NCBI RefSeq assembly: GCF_005771675.1
Contig: NZ_VAJM01000012.1
Coordinates: forward strand, 1-41,844
Reading direction: 5' to 3'
Source: Hymenobacter jeollabukensis
GTDB taxonomy: Bacteria; Bacteroidota; Bacteroidia; Cytophagales; Hymenobacteraceae
Length of the DNA stretch: 41,844 nucleotides
This document shows positions 24,247-31,628 of this stretch, one piece after another. The translations under genes and the position numbers were made by a program. Position 1 is the stretch's first letter. Each line of letters starts with the position of its first letter. A model generated the notes under the pieces. It made no database searches and was not told where the DNA came from. It saw only the letters and a list, made by a program, of their open reading frames with translations.

Positions 24247-25059
24247 CTACCGCATACCGCGGCGGGCCTTGGCCGGCGTAGCGGCCGCGGTGGCCGGGTG
24301 CCCATCCAGCCGGAAGTATTGCTGGGTAAACTCGCCCGCCAGCTGCCGGCCGGCCACGGGCATGACCAAGCGCAGGCGGGCGGCGGCGTCGGCGCAGCGG
24401 CGGAACCGCACGCGGCCGCGCAGCAGCTGGCCGGGCGCGACGGTGGTTTTGCGCAGCAGGGTGGTTTCCAGCTGCCGCTGCTTGTCGCGGGCGGCGGTGG
24501 CCTGCACGACGTGGCTGGCGCGCTCCTGCTCGTAGCGGGCCATTTCGGCCTGGTAGCGGGTTTGCCGGGCGGTGCGACGGGCGGCGTTTTCGTGGCGGGG
24601 GCGGCTGCTCAGGTCGTCCAGCAGGTTGCTCAACGACGAGAGCATTTCGGCGGCCGGGCGGGCCGATGCTTTCTGCTGGTGATAGGCGGCCTGCTGCTGC
24701 AGGGCCTGAATGTTCTGCTCGGGGTTTTCGGACTGCACGCGCAGGGCTCCGACGCCGGGCGTCGTCGAATACGCGTCGAGGTAAAAGGCTTCGGGGGCCA
24801 CCAGCACCGGGCGGCGGCTGCGGTTCTGCAGCGTCACGTCGAATTCCAGCCAGGGTCCCGAGGTCGATACCACGCCCAGACGCACGTCGAGGCTGTCCTG
24901 CTTGGCCGCTACCACTTCCATACCGTCCTGCCACTGCCCAGCACCCGTTGCGGGCTTGACCAGCACGTAATGGGCCGTGGAGCAGGCGCCGAGGCCGAGC
25001 AACAGCGCGCCAGCGGGCAACAGGTGAGCGAAAACAGACCGAAGCGTAAAGATTTTCAT
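24247..25059 (-). CDS. Hypothetical lipoprotein with Gln/Arg-rich central helix
   Basis: The product has 270 residues. The lipobox LLGLGAC puts the cysteine at residue 26, followed by STAHYVLVKPATG. About residues 40-110 look like a beta sandwich (EFDVTLQNRSRRPVLVAPEAFYL). About residues 115-205 are long charged helices rich in Gln, Arg and Ala (ALQQQAAYHQQKASARP, ARQTRYQAEMARYEQERA), likely coiled coil. A final beta part (LLRGRVRFRRC, LRLVMPVAGRQLAGEFTQ) precedes a basic tail. I do not recognise a named family. It probably sits in the outer membrane facing the periplasm. Confidence 0.75.
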   Translation of the reverse strand: MKIFTLRSVFAHLLPAGALLLGLGACSTAHYVLVKPATGAGQWQDGMEVVAAKQDSLDVRLGVVSTSGPWLEFDVTLQNRSRRPVLVAPEAFYLDAYSTTPGVGALRVQSENPEQNIQALQQQAAYHQQKASARPAAEMLSSLSNLLDDLSSRPRHENAARRTARQTRYQAEMARYEQERASHVVQATAARDKQRQLETTLLRKTTVAPGQLLRGRVRFRRCADAAARLRLVMPVAGRQLAGEFTQQYFRLDGHPATAAATPAKARRGMR

Positions 25060-25169
25060 GCGTGGTGGGAAGAGTGGTCTGGTAAGTAACGACTATTCCC
25101 CGGCCAATCAAAATCCAACCGCCGCCTCCATGCGCCGAGTGCCCGCTATTCACCCGCAACGGCCGCTAA

Positions 25170-25532
25170 TCAATTATCAATCAATTCTTTTAAAGCATTC
25201 GGCAACTCAAAATCACCATCATCAGTAGGCGTAAAGTCCAAAACCCGCCTCACGGCGGCCAGCGGAATCGGGCCGAACACGTGGGCGAAGTGCTGCCCGC
25301 GGCTCGGAGCCCACTCGCGCTTCACCGCCACGCCAGCGGCAACCAGGGCAGCTTCGTCCAGCTCCAGCAGCACCAAATCCTGGCGGCCACGGTAATAGCG
25401 GCTGGCGGTTTCCACTACCTGGTGCCGCTCAGAGGTGTGAATAAAGCCTTCGGCCTGCAGATCGGGGCTGGCGAAAAAGCCGGTTTGCTGGGCCTGCTGC
25501 CAGTGCGCCAGCTCGGCAATGCGGTAGAGCAT
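25170..25532 (-). CDS. DUF952 domain protein
   Basis: The product has 120 residues, the full family length. DUF952 motifs are MLYRIAELAHWQQA, AEGFIHTSERHQVVETASRYY, DLVLLELDEAAL, HVFGPIPLAAVRRVLDF. The fold is related to ADP-ribosyltransferase-like small domains; the biochemical function is unknown to me. The FIHTS motif holds the conserved histidine. It is cytoplasmic. The start ATG lies at the edge of the CAGTTGTC palindromic repeat (25537-25633), which forms its upstream region. Confidence 0.9.
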   Translation of the reverse strand: MLYRIAELAHWQQAQQTGFFASPDLQAEGFIHTSERHQVVETASRYYRGRQDLVLLELDEAALVAAGVAVKREWAPSRGQHFAHVFGPIPLAAVRRVLDFTPTDDGDFELPNALKELIDN

Positions 25533-25536
25533 GAAT

Positions 25537-25633
25537 CAGTTGTCCGTTACGAGTTGTCAGTTGTCAGAACCAGTATAAAATGCAGAAGCCAGTTGCCCGC
25601 CTTGCGACTGACAACTGGCAACTAGCAACTGAC
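25537..25633. repeat. CAGTTGTC-type palindromic intergenic repeat
   Basis: The left arm 25537-25567 (with GAGTTGTCAGTTGTCAG) and right arm 25606-25633 (GACTGACAACTGGCAACTAG) are imperfect inverted repeats built from alternating AGTTGTC and AGTTGCC units around a 38-nt centre. It fills the gap between the DUF952 gene and the next gene. Confidence 0.7.
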
Positions 25634-25642
25634 TACTACAAC

Positions 25643-26020
25643 TTATGCCTTCCACAGCTCGTGCTGCTGGCCTTTGCTGGTGGTCAGGATGAAGCGTACG
25701 GGGCTGGGCAGCAGCACCAGGCGCACTTTGCCGGGGTACTTTTCGGAGTCGACCCATACGCCGTCTTCGGTAGTGAGCTTGAGGCCGGCGGGCAGGTAGG
25801 CCGTGGGCAGCAGCACGTCGGTATCGGAACTCAGGTCGCCGTGGACTTTCTCCAGGGCGGCTTCCAGGTACTCGCCGTACTCCTCGTTGAAATCGTCTTC
25901 GAGGTCGTGCAGCTCCTCCTCCACGTCGTCGTAGCGCGAGTCGCTGTAGGCGAGCTGGTGCAGCTCGTGTTTTTTGGTCAGAAGGGCCGTCAGGGCCTGA
26001 TTCAGGGCGTTGGTATCCAT
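25643..26020 (-). CDS. Acidic hypothetical protein
   Basis: The product has 125 residues starting MDTNALNQAL. The first 75 residues look like acidic helices (HELHQLAYSDSRYDDVEEEL, HDLEDDFNEEYGEYLEAALE). The last 50 are a beta-rich part (LPAGLKLTTEDGVWVDSE, YPGKVRLVLLPSPVRFILTT). There is no signal peptide. I do not recognise the family. ATG at 26032 is an alternative that would add four residues. It lies divergent from the HPPD gene, sharing a 165-base upstream region. Confidence 0.72.
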   Translation of the reverse strand: MDTNALNQALTALLTKKHELHQLAYSDSRYDDVEEELHDLEDDFNEEYGEYLEAALEKVHGDLSSDTDVLLPTAYLPAGLKLTTEDGVWVDSEKYPGKVRLVLLPSPVRFILTTSKGQQHELWKA

Positions 26021-26185
26021 ATCGGTATGCAAGGGCGGCCAGGTTGGGGATGCGGCGGCGTCAAGGGCAAATTTGGGAAAGAATCAAGAAAGTCGCCACG
26101 CCGGGCACGAATTAGCCCGAAACAGTATTTTTACCACGTCATTTCCCCGACTCCCCATCATTCCACCCAAAACCCAGTCCCGCGC

Positions 26186-27319
26186 ATGGAAACGCTGACC
26201 CCGGCCGCCACGGCCGCCCCGCAGACCGCCGATTTTCTGCCCCTCAACGGCACCGACTACCTCGAATTTTACGTCGGCAACGCCAAGCAGTCGGCCTACT
26301 ACTACCAGGCGGCCTTCGGCTTCGAGCTGGTGGCCTACTCGGGCCCCGAAACCGGCGTGCGCGACCGGGCCAGCTACGTGCTGCAGCAAAACAAGATCCG
26401 GCTGGTGCTGACCACCTCCCTGCTCTCCGATTCGGACATCACCCGGCACGTGGCCAAGCACGGCGACGGGGTGAAGGTGATGGCGCTGTGGGTGGACGAC
26501 GCCCGCAAGTCGTTCGAGGAAACCACCAAGCGCGGCGCCAAGCCCGCTTTCGAGCCCTACACCATCTCGGACGAGCACGGCGAGGTGACCATGGCCGGCA
26601 TCTACACCTACGGCGAAACCATCCACACCTTCGTGGAACGCTCGAAGTACTCGGGGCCCTTCCTGCCCGGCTTCGTGGCCCGCACCAGCAACGTGCCGCA
26701 GGGCGCGCCGGTGGGCCTGCAGGTGGTCGACCACTGCGTGGGCAACGTGGGCTGGGGCGAGATGAACCAGTGGGTGAAGTTCTACGAGGACGTGATGGGC
26801 TTTAAGCTGCTCATCACCTTCGACGACGAGGACATTTCGACGGAGTACTCGGCCCTGATGTCCAAGGTGGTATCGAACGGCAACGGCTACGTGAAATTCC
26901 CCATCAACGAGCCGGCCGAGGGCAAGAAAAAGTCGCAGATCGAGGAGTACCTCGACTTCTACCACGACGCGGGTGTGCAGCACATGGCCCTCATCACCAA
27001 CGACATCCGCTCGACCGTGACCGAGCTGCGCCGCCGCGGCGTGGAGTTCCTCTCAGTGCCCGAGACGTATTACGAAGACCTGATTGAGCGCGTGGGCCAC
27101 ATCGACGAGGACATCGAGAGCATCAAGGCCCTGAACCTGCTGGTGGACCGCGACGAAGAAGGCTACCTGCTGCAGATTTTCACCAAGCCGGTGGAGGACC
27201 GCCCCACGGTGTTCTACGAAATCATCCAGCGCAAAGGCGCCAAGTCGTTCGGCAAGGGCAACTTCAAAGCCCTGTTCGAGGCCATCGAGCGGGAGCAGGC
27301 CCTGCGCGGCAACCTGTAA
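26186..27319 (+). CDS. hppD: 4-hydroxyphenylpyruvate dioxygenase
   Basis: The product has 377 residues, the normal length. It converts 4-hydroxyphenylpyruvate to homogentisate with Fe(II) and O2, in tyrosine breakdown or pyomelanin and quinone formation. There are two vicinal-oxygen-chelate domains. The first (LNGTDYLEFYVGNAKQSAYY) is structural. The second carries the iron ligands His183 (VVDHCVGNV), His266 (VQHMALITNDI) and Glu345 (VFYEIIQRKG). The C-terminal gating helix KGNFKALFEAIEREQ is present. The start METLTP is chosen because homology begins there; the open frame extends far upstream without meaning. No other tyrosine-degradation gene lies nearby. The gene ends at the terminator 27364-27401. 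Confidence 0.96.
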   Translation: METLTPAATAAPQTADFLPLNGTDYLEFYVGNAKQSAYYYQAAFGFELVAYSGPETGVRDRASYVLQQNKIRLVLTTSLLSDSDITRHVAKHGDGVKVMALWVDDARKSFEETTKRGAKPAFEPYTISDEHGEVTMAGIYTYGETIHTFVERSKYSGPFLPGFVARTSNVPQGAPVGLQVVDHCVGNVGWGEMNQWVKFYEDVMGFKLLITFDDEDISTEYSALMSKVVSNGNGYVKFPINEPAEGKKKSQIEEYLDFYHDAGVQHMALITNDIRSTVTELRRRGVEFLSVPETYYEDLIERVGHIDEDIESIKALNLLVDRDEEGYLLQIFTKPVEDRPTVFYEIIQRKGAKSFGKGNFKALFEAIEREQALRGNL

Positions 27320-27363
27320 GCGCCGATTCGGCCAGCGGGTATTCCCGTTTGCTGCCCCACATA

Positions 27364-27401
27364 CAAAACCGCCCCGGCCAGTCTTGGCCGGGGCGGTTTT
27401 G
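27364..27401. terminator. Bidirectional terminator after hppD
   Basis: A perfect 17-bp stem (CAAAACCGCCCCGGCCA at 27364-27380 with 27385-27401) and a GTCT loop, with T runs on both strands. It serves hppD and the convergent Hint-domain gene. Confidence 0.93.
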
Positions 27402-27429
27402 CATTCACCCGTTTATGTGAGCCGCGGCG

Positions 27430-29124
27430 CTATTTCGAGCCAACGAGCACGCCGCCGACGAAGTAGTTGCCGGTTTCGGTGCGCAGGTTGTAGACGATGG
27501 GCGCGGTGCCAGCATCCTGGCGGTCGGTGAGGTGAGTGGTTTCCACGGCCGCGGCGCTGCCGAGCTGCAGCACGTTGTCGGAGGGGCGCAGCTCGTCGGC
27601 GCGCAGCTGCTGGCCCTCGGCCGTCACGACGGGGTGGTTGGGCGTCACGGTCAGCTCGGTGGCGGGCTTGTAGGGGCGGCCGGGGGCGGTTTCGAGGCCG
27701 GCGTACACCAGCGGGGCGCCGATGGTCAGCTGCACCAGCGGGTACTTCTGCTCATCGTGGATGTCGAGGCGCACGACGCGGGTGGGCACGGCTTTGCCGG
27801 TCAGCGCGTCGTAGCCGAGCACCACGTCGCCGGGGCGCACCTTGCTGATGTGCACCTCGCGGCCCTCGGGCAGAGCCACGCGGGCATAGGCTGGAAAGCA
27901 CACGGCTTCCTCGCACTTGAAGGGCCGGTCGTAGGCGGTTTTCAGGTCGACGTACTCCTGGTTCAGGTCGTAGACGGCGCTGCTGTAGCTGGCCAGCTGC
28001 TGCACCTGCCCTACCATCAGCTGCTGCCCGCCGGCCAGGGCGCTCAGGAAGTTCTTCTCCTCGGGGCGCTGAATGTCGTCGCCGTAATGAATCCTGGCCA
28101 GCTCGGTCTGGAAGGGCATTACGCGGTTTTTCACCAGGGTTTTCTGGGTGGTCCAGGCGGTGCCTAGCTGGGGCAGGTACTTGGTGTAGAGGTCGAGGCG
28201 GCGCTTGGTGAACTGGCGAAACTGGTCGTAGTTCTTGCGCTGGCCGGCGCATTGTCCTTCGCGGGCATCGGCCGCGGGTTGGGCCTGCTCTTCCCGCTTC
28301 ACCGTTTCCAGCTCGGTCTGCAGCTGCCGCTGCACCCGCGTGAAGGCGTTGCCGCTCATTTCGGCGTTGAAAGCCTCCATCATCTTGCTGTTGGCCTCCA
28401 GCGCGGGCGTGGCCACCAGCGGGGCCAGCTTGGTCGGGCGCTGATTGCCGCCGATGGCCTGCATCCTGGCCTCGTCCAGGCCGTGCTTGCGCATAAGCTG
28501 CTGCATGTAGGCGTCCTGCTCAGCTTCCGATTTCTTTTCCCAGGCCGCGCGGAAGACCGGGTTTTTCATTTGTTGCATGAAGTCGGCCTGGGCGGCCTGG
28601 AAGCTGGGGTCCGCCACCATCCGCTGCTGGGTGCTGCCGGCCGGGGCCATCTGCGCCTGCATGAACTGGGCCTTTTCCGAGTCGCTCATCTTGGCAAATC
28701 GGGCCTGAAACGCGGGGTCTTGCATCTGCTGGGCCAGCTGCACGGCCTGGGCGTTGTAACCGGGCGTGCCCGCGCCGTGCTGCTGCATATAGGGCATTTT
28801 CTGCTGGTCGCTCATCTTATCCACGCCCGCGGCCTGGGCCTGCCGGCCCATGTTTAGCTGAGCCTGCTCGTCGCGCGTTTGCTCGGCCGTGCGCCCGGCA
28901 CCGATGCCGGCGGCCAGCTGCGTGAGCTGCTTATCGAGCTCGGCAAAGGCGGCCGGACGCTTGAGCGTGGGCCCAAAGGCCGTGGGCGGGGCCGGAATCC
29001 GGTCGAAGTAGGGCAGCACGTCGGTCTTGACGGGCTTCTGGGCGAAGGCCACGGCGAAGGGCAGCACCACGAGCAGGGCGGCCAGCAGGAACATCAGCAG
29101 ACTGGCCAGACGGTGAATTTTCAT
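27430..29124 (-). CDS. Exported protein with C-terminal Hint (hedgehog/intein) domain
   Basis: The product has 564 residues. The signal peptide, residues 1-28, ends AVAFAQ. Residues about 30-390 are mostly helical, rich in Gln, Met, Ala and Lys, with repeated motifs (QLAQQMQDPAFQARFAKMSD, DFMQQMKNPVFRAAWEKKSE), ending near KCEEAV. Residues 409-564 form a Hint domain: catalytic Cys409 (CFPAYARVALPEGREV), HISKVRPGDVVLGYD, the TxxH block TVTPNHPVVTAEG, and the end YNLRTETGNYFVGGVLVGSK. The last block lacks the usual His-Asn, and nothing follows it, so this is not a splicing intein. It resembles pretoxin-type Hint domains that cut at their own N-terminal cysteine, but without a toxin behind. The start at 29124 is set by the signal peptide. 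Confidence 0.85.
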   Translation of the reverse strand: MKIHRLASLLMFLLAALLVVLPFAVAFAQKPVKTDVLPYFDRIPAPPTAFGPTLKRPAAFAELDKQLTQLAAGIGAGRTAEQTRDEQAQLNMGRQAQAAGVDKMSDQQKMPYMQQHGAGTPGYNAQAVQLAQQMQDPAFQARFAKMSDSEKAQFMQAQMAPAGSTQQRMVADPSFQAAQADFMQQMKNPVFRAAWEKKSEAEQDAYMQQLMRKHGLDEARMQAIGGNQRPTKLAPLVATPALEANSKMMEAFNAEMSGNAFTRVQRQLQTELETVKREEQAQPAADAREGQCAGQRKNYDQFRQFTKRRLDLYTKYLPQLGTAWTTQKTLVKNRVMPFQTELARIHYGDDIQRPEEKNFLSALAGGQQLMVGQVQQLASYSSAVYDLNQEYVDLKTAYDRPFKCEEAVCFPAYARVALPEGREVHISKVRPGDVVLGYDALTGKAVPTRVVRLDIHDEQKYPLVQLTIGAPLVYAGLETAPGRPYKPATELTVTPNHPVVTAEGQQLRADELRPSDNVLQLGSAAAVETTHLTDRQDAGTAPIVYNLRTETGNYFVGGVLVGSK

Positions 29125-29338
29125 AGCGGGGTAAGCGGGGAAAAAGGGAACGGAACGGTGGCGGAGGGCGTCGAAAACGACCGGCGTCGAGCCAGTCGCT
29201 AAGACGGCTGCAAGTGCGGAAAAAATCGGGCGCACTTCAATCGCATGATAATGTGAGCTTTATCCAACCCGGTCGCCATCGTGTGCAAACTTCCGTTTTC
29301 TTTGGCGTAGAAAACCCTCCTTTTGACTTTCCCCGCAT

Positions 29339-31090
29339 ATGGCCCTATCCGCTGACGTTCAACAGAAAATCCAAACCTGGCTCACCGGCAACTATGACGA
29401 CGAAACCAAAGCCGAAATCGTGCGGCTGCAGGCGGCGGGCGACGAGGAAAGCCTGAACGACGCCTTCTACCGCGACCTGGAGTTTGGCACCGGCGGCCTG
29501 CGCGGGGTGATGGGCGTGGGCTCGAACCGCATGAACCGCTACACGCTGGGCATGGCCACCCAGGGTTTGTGCAATTACCTGCTGCAGAGCTTCCCCGGCC
29601 AGGAAATCAAGGTGGCCGTGGCCCACGACTCGCGCCTGAACTCGCGCGCCTTCGCCCAGACGGCCGCCGGCATCTTCTCGGCCAACGGCATCACGGTGTA
29701 TCTGTTTGAGGATCTGCGCCCCACGCCCGAGCTGTCGTACACCATTCGTCACCTAGGCTGCCAGAGCGGGGTGGTCATCACCGCCTCGCACAACCCCAAG
29801 GAATACAACGGCTACAAGGTGTACTGGAACGACGGCGCCCAGGTGGTGGCCCCGCACGACAAGAACATCATCCGCGAAGTAGGCGCCATCCAGAGCGTGG
29901 ACGCGGTGAAATTCCAGGCCGACGACTCGAAAATCCACCTCATCGGGGCCGAAGTCGACGACGCGTACCTGAGCCAGGTGCAGCAGCTGAGCATCAACCC
30001 CGAGGCCATCAAGCGCCAGCACGACCTGAAAATCGTGTACACGCCCATTCACGGCACGGGCATTACCATGGTGCCGCCGGCGCTGAAGCGCTTCGGCTTC
30101 ACCAACATCCACATCGTGGAGGAGCAGGCCACGCCCGACGGCAACTTCCCCACCGTGAAGTCGCCGAACCCGGAGGAGAAAGTGGCCATGCAGATGGCCC
30201 TGGACAAGGCCAAGCAGATTGATGCCGACCTGGTCATTGCCACCGACCCGGACTCCGACCGCGTGGGCATCGGCGTGAAAAACGCCCAGGGCGAATGGGT
30301 GCTGGTGAACGGCAACCAGACGGCCGCGCTGCTGACGCACTACCTCGTATCGGCCCGCCAGCAGGCCGGGCAGCTCAATACCGAGAAGGACTACATCGTC
30401 TACACCATCGTGACCAGCGACGTGCTCGGCGACGTGGCCCGGCGCCACGGCATCCGCTCGTTCCAGACCTTGACGGGCTTCAAGTACATTGCCGGCGTCA
30501 TCCGCGAGCTGGAAGCCCAGCACGACGGCCAGTACTACATCGGCGGCGGCGAGGAAAGCTACGGCTACATGATCGGGGACTTCGTGCGCGACAAGGACGC
30601 GGTATCGGCCTGCTGCCTGATTGCTGAAATGGCCGCGGTGGCCAAGGACCAGGGCCGCACGCTCTACCAGGAAATGGAGCAGATGTACCGCACCTACGGC
30701 CTCTACAAGGAAGACCTCATCTCGCTGACCAAGAAGGGCCAGCGCGGCGCCGAGGAAATCCAGGAAATGATGGCCGAGCTGCGCCAGAACCCGCCCGCCG
30801 CCCTCGGCGGCTCGCCCGTGGTGCAGCTGCTCGACTACCAGCAGCAAGTGGCCCGCGACCTGCGCACCGGGGAGCAGACGCCGCTGCACCACGAGAAGTC
30901 CAACGTGCTGCAGTTCGTGACCGATGACGGCTCCAAGGTGTCGGCCCGCCCCTCGGGCACCGAGCCCAAAATCAAGTTCTACTTCAGCCTGAAGCAGCCG
31001 AACTTCGGCGCCGCCGAGTCATTCGAGGATGCGCTGGCGGGCCTGGACGGCCGCATCAAGCAGATCATTCAGGAAATGCAGCTGCAGTAA
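29339..31090 (+). CDS. Phosphoglucomutase/phosphomannomutase (alpha-D-phosphohexomutase family)
   Basis: The product has 583 residues. It interconverts hexose 1- and 6-phosphates in the cytoplasm; glucose is most likely, but mannose or pentose cannot be excluded. The four family motifs are all present: the phosphoserine loop TASHNPKEYNGYK (Ser150), the Mg-binding DPDSDR (303-308), the sugar-binding GEESYG (404-409), and the phosphate-binding RPSGTEPK (from R537). N-terminal FGTGGLRGVMG is typical. The start is the first ATG after an AT-rich upstream stretch. It ends at the terminator 31105-31151. Confidence 0.95.
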   Translation: MALSADVQQKIQTWLTGNYDDETKAEIVRLQAAGDEESLNDAFYRDLEFGTGGLRGVMGVGSNRMNRYTLGMATQGLCNYLLQSFPGQEIKVAVAHDSRLNSRAFAQTAAGIFSANGITVYLFEDLRPTPELSYTIRHLGCQSGVVITASHNPKEYNGYKVYWNDGAQVVAPHDKNIIREVGAIQSVDAVKFQADDSKIHLIGAEVDDAYLSQVQQLSINPEAIKRQHDLKIVYTPIHGTGITMVPPALKRFGFTNIHIVEEQATPDGNFPTVKSPNPEEKVAMQMALDKAKQIDADLVIATDPDSDRVGIGVKNAQGEWVLVNGNQTAALLTHYLVSARQQAGQLNTEKDYIVYTIVTSDVLGDVARRHGIRSFQTLTGFKYIAGVIRELEAQHDGQYYIGGGEESYGYMIGDFVRDKDAVSACCLIAEMAAVAKDQGRTLYQEMEQMYRTYGLYKEDLISLTKKGQRGAEEIQEMMAELRQNPPAALGGSPVVQLLDYQQQVARDLRTGEQTPLHHEKSNVLQFVTDDGSKVSARPSGTEPKIKFYFSLKQPNFGAAESFEDALAGLDGRIKQIIQEMQLQ

Positions 31091-31104
31091 GTTATCATAG
31101 ACGA

Positions 31105-31151
31105 AAAATAAGCCAGCTGCTATCCATGAAGGACGGCAGCTGGCTTATTTT
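31105..31151 (+). terminator. Rho-independent terminator after the phosphohexomutase gene
   Basis: A perfect 16-bp stem (AAAATAAGCCAGCTGC at 31105-31120 with 31136-31151) and a 15-nt loop, ending in TTATTTT on the plus strand, 14 bases past the stop. Confidence 0.88.
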
Positions 31152-31173
31152 ATGCCATCAGAAACAAAAACAT

Positions 31174-31620
31174 ATGTCAAAAGCAAAGGGACGCGGCGCC
31201 AAGGACTATTCTATCCCATCGTTCTTGAGCAGCCGAGGGTTTACACAGGACGCCTATGGCAACTGGCTCGAAAAAGTAACAATGTCAATTGTGCGTCGAG
31301 ACAGAAAACGCCTTCCTGGGCAAATAATCCAACCAGTAACCGTGCGTCAAGCAGTCCATCGGGCTGTTAGTGATAATGGGGACAAGGATTACTATACGGG
31401 CCAAGATTTAGATTGGGCCCTGCTCCAGCATTTTAGCTTGGAACCGTGTCGAGCACCCAAAGAGCTTCATCACTTGGTTCCCTCAGTGGACCACGAAGTG
31501 CTATCTGCCACACAACCAGTGTTCCGCATATGCTCGTTGAGGACAAATAAATGTAAATCAGATTACAGTATTGAGGAGGTTAAGCAGTTTTGCCAGCTCT
31601 TCCTCAACCATCACCCCTAA
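31174..31620 (+). CDS. Small HNH-nuclease-like hypothetical protein, low GC
   Basis: The product has 148 residues starting MSKAKGRGAKDYSIPSF. The C-terminal half has a pattern reminiscent of a degenerate HNH fold: LHHLVPSVDHEVL (H99, H100, D106, H107), RICSLRTNKCKSD (N125, K128), then a helix EEVKQFCQLFLNHH. Family membership is inferred from spacing only. The gene is visibly poorer in G/C than its neighbours and uses codons such as TTA, AGT and ATA that they avoid, which suggests recent transfer. Its start is chosen over an upstream in-frame ATG at 31126 that lies inside the terminator. It is convergent with the next gene, the stop codons being only eight bases apart. Confidence 0.68.
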   Translation: MSKAKGRGAKDYSIPSFLSSRGFTQDAYGNWLEKVTMSIVRRDRKRLPGQIIQPVTVRQAVHRAVSDNGDKDYYTGQDLDWALLQHFSLEPCRAPKELHHLVPSVDHEVLSATQPVFRICSLRTNKCKSDYSIEEVKQFCQLFLNHHP

Positions 31621-31628
31621 CCTGATTT

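Noticed and set aside
27430-27900. Hint domain read as an intein interrupting a gene
   Set aside because: No C-terminal extein follows and the terminal His-Asn is absent; the domain ends the protein.
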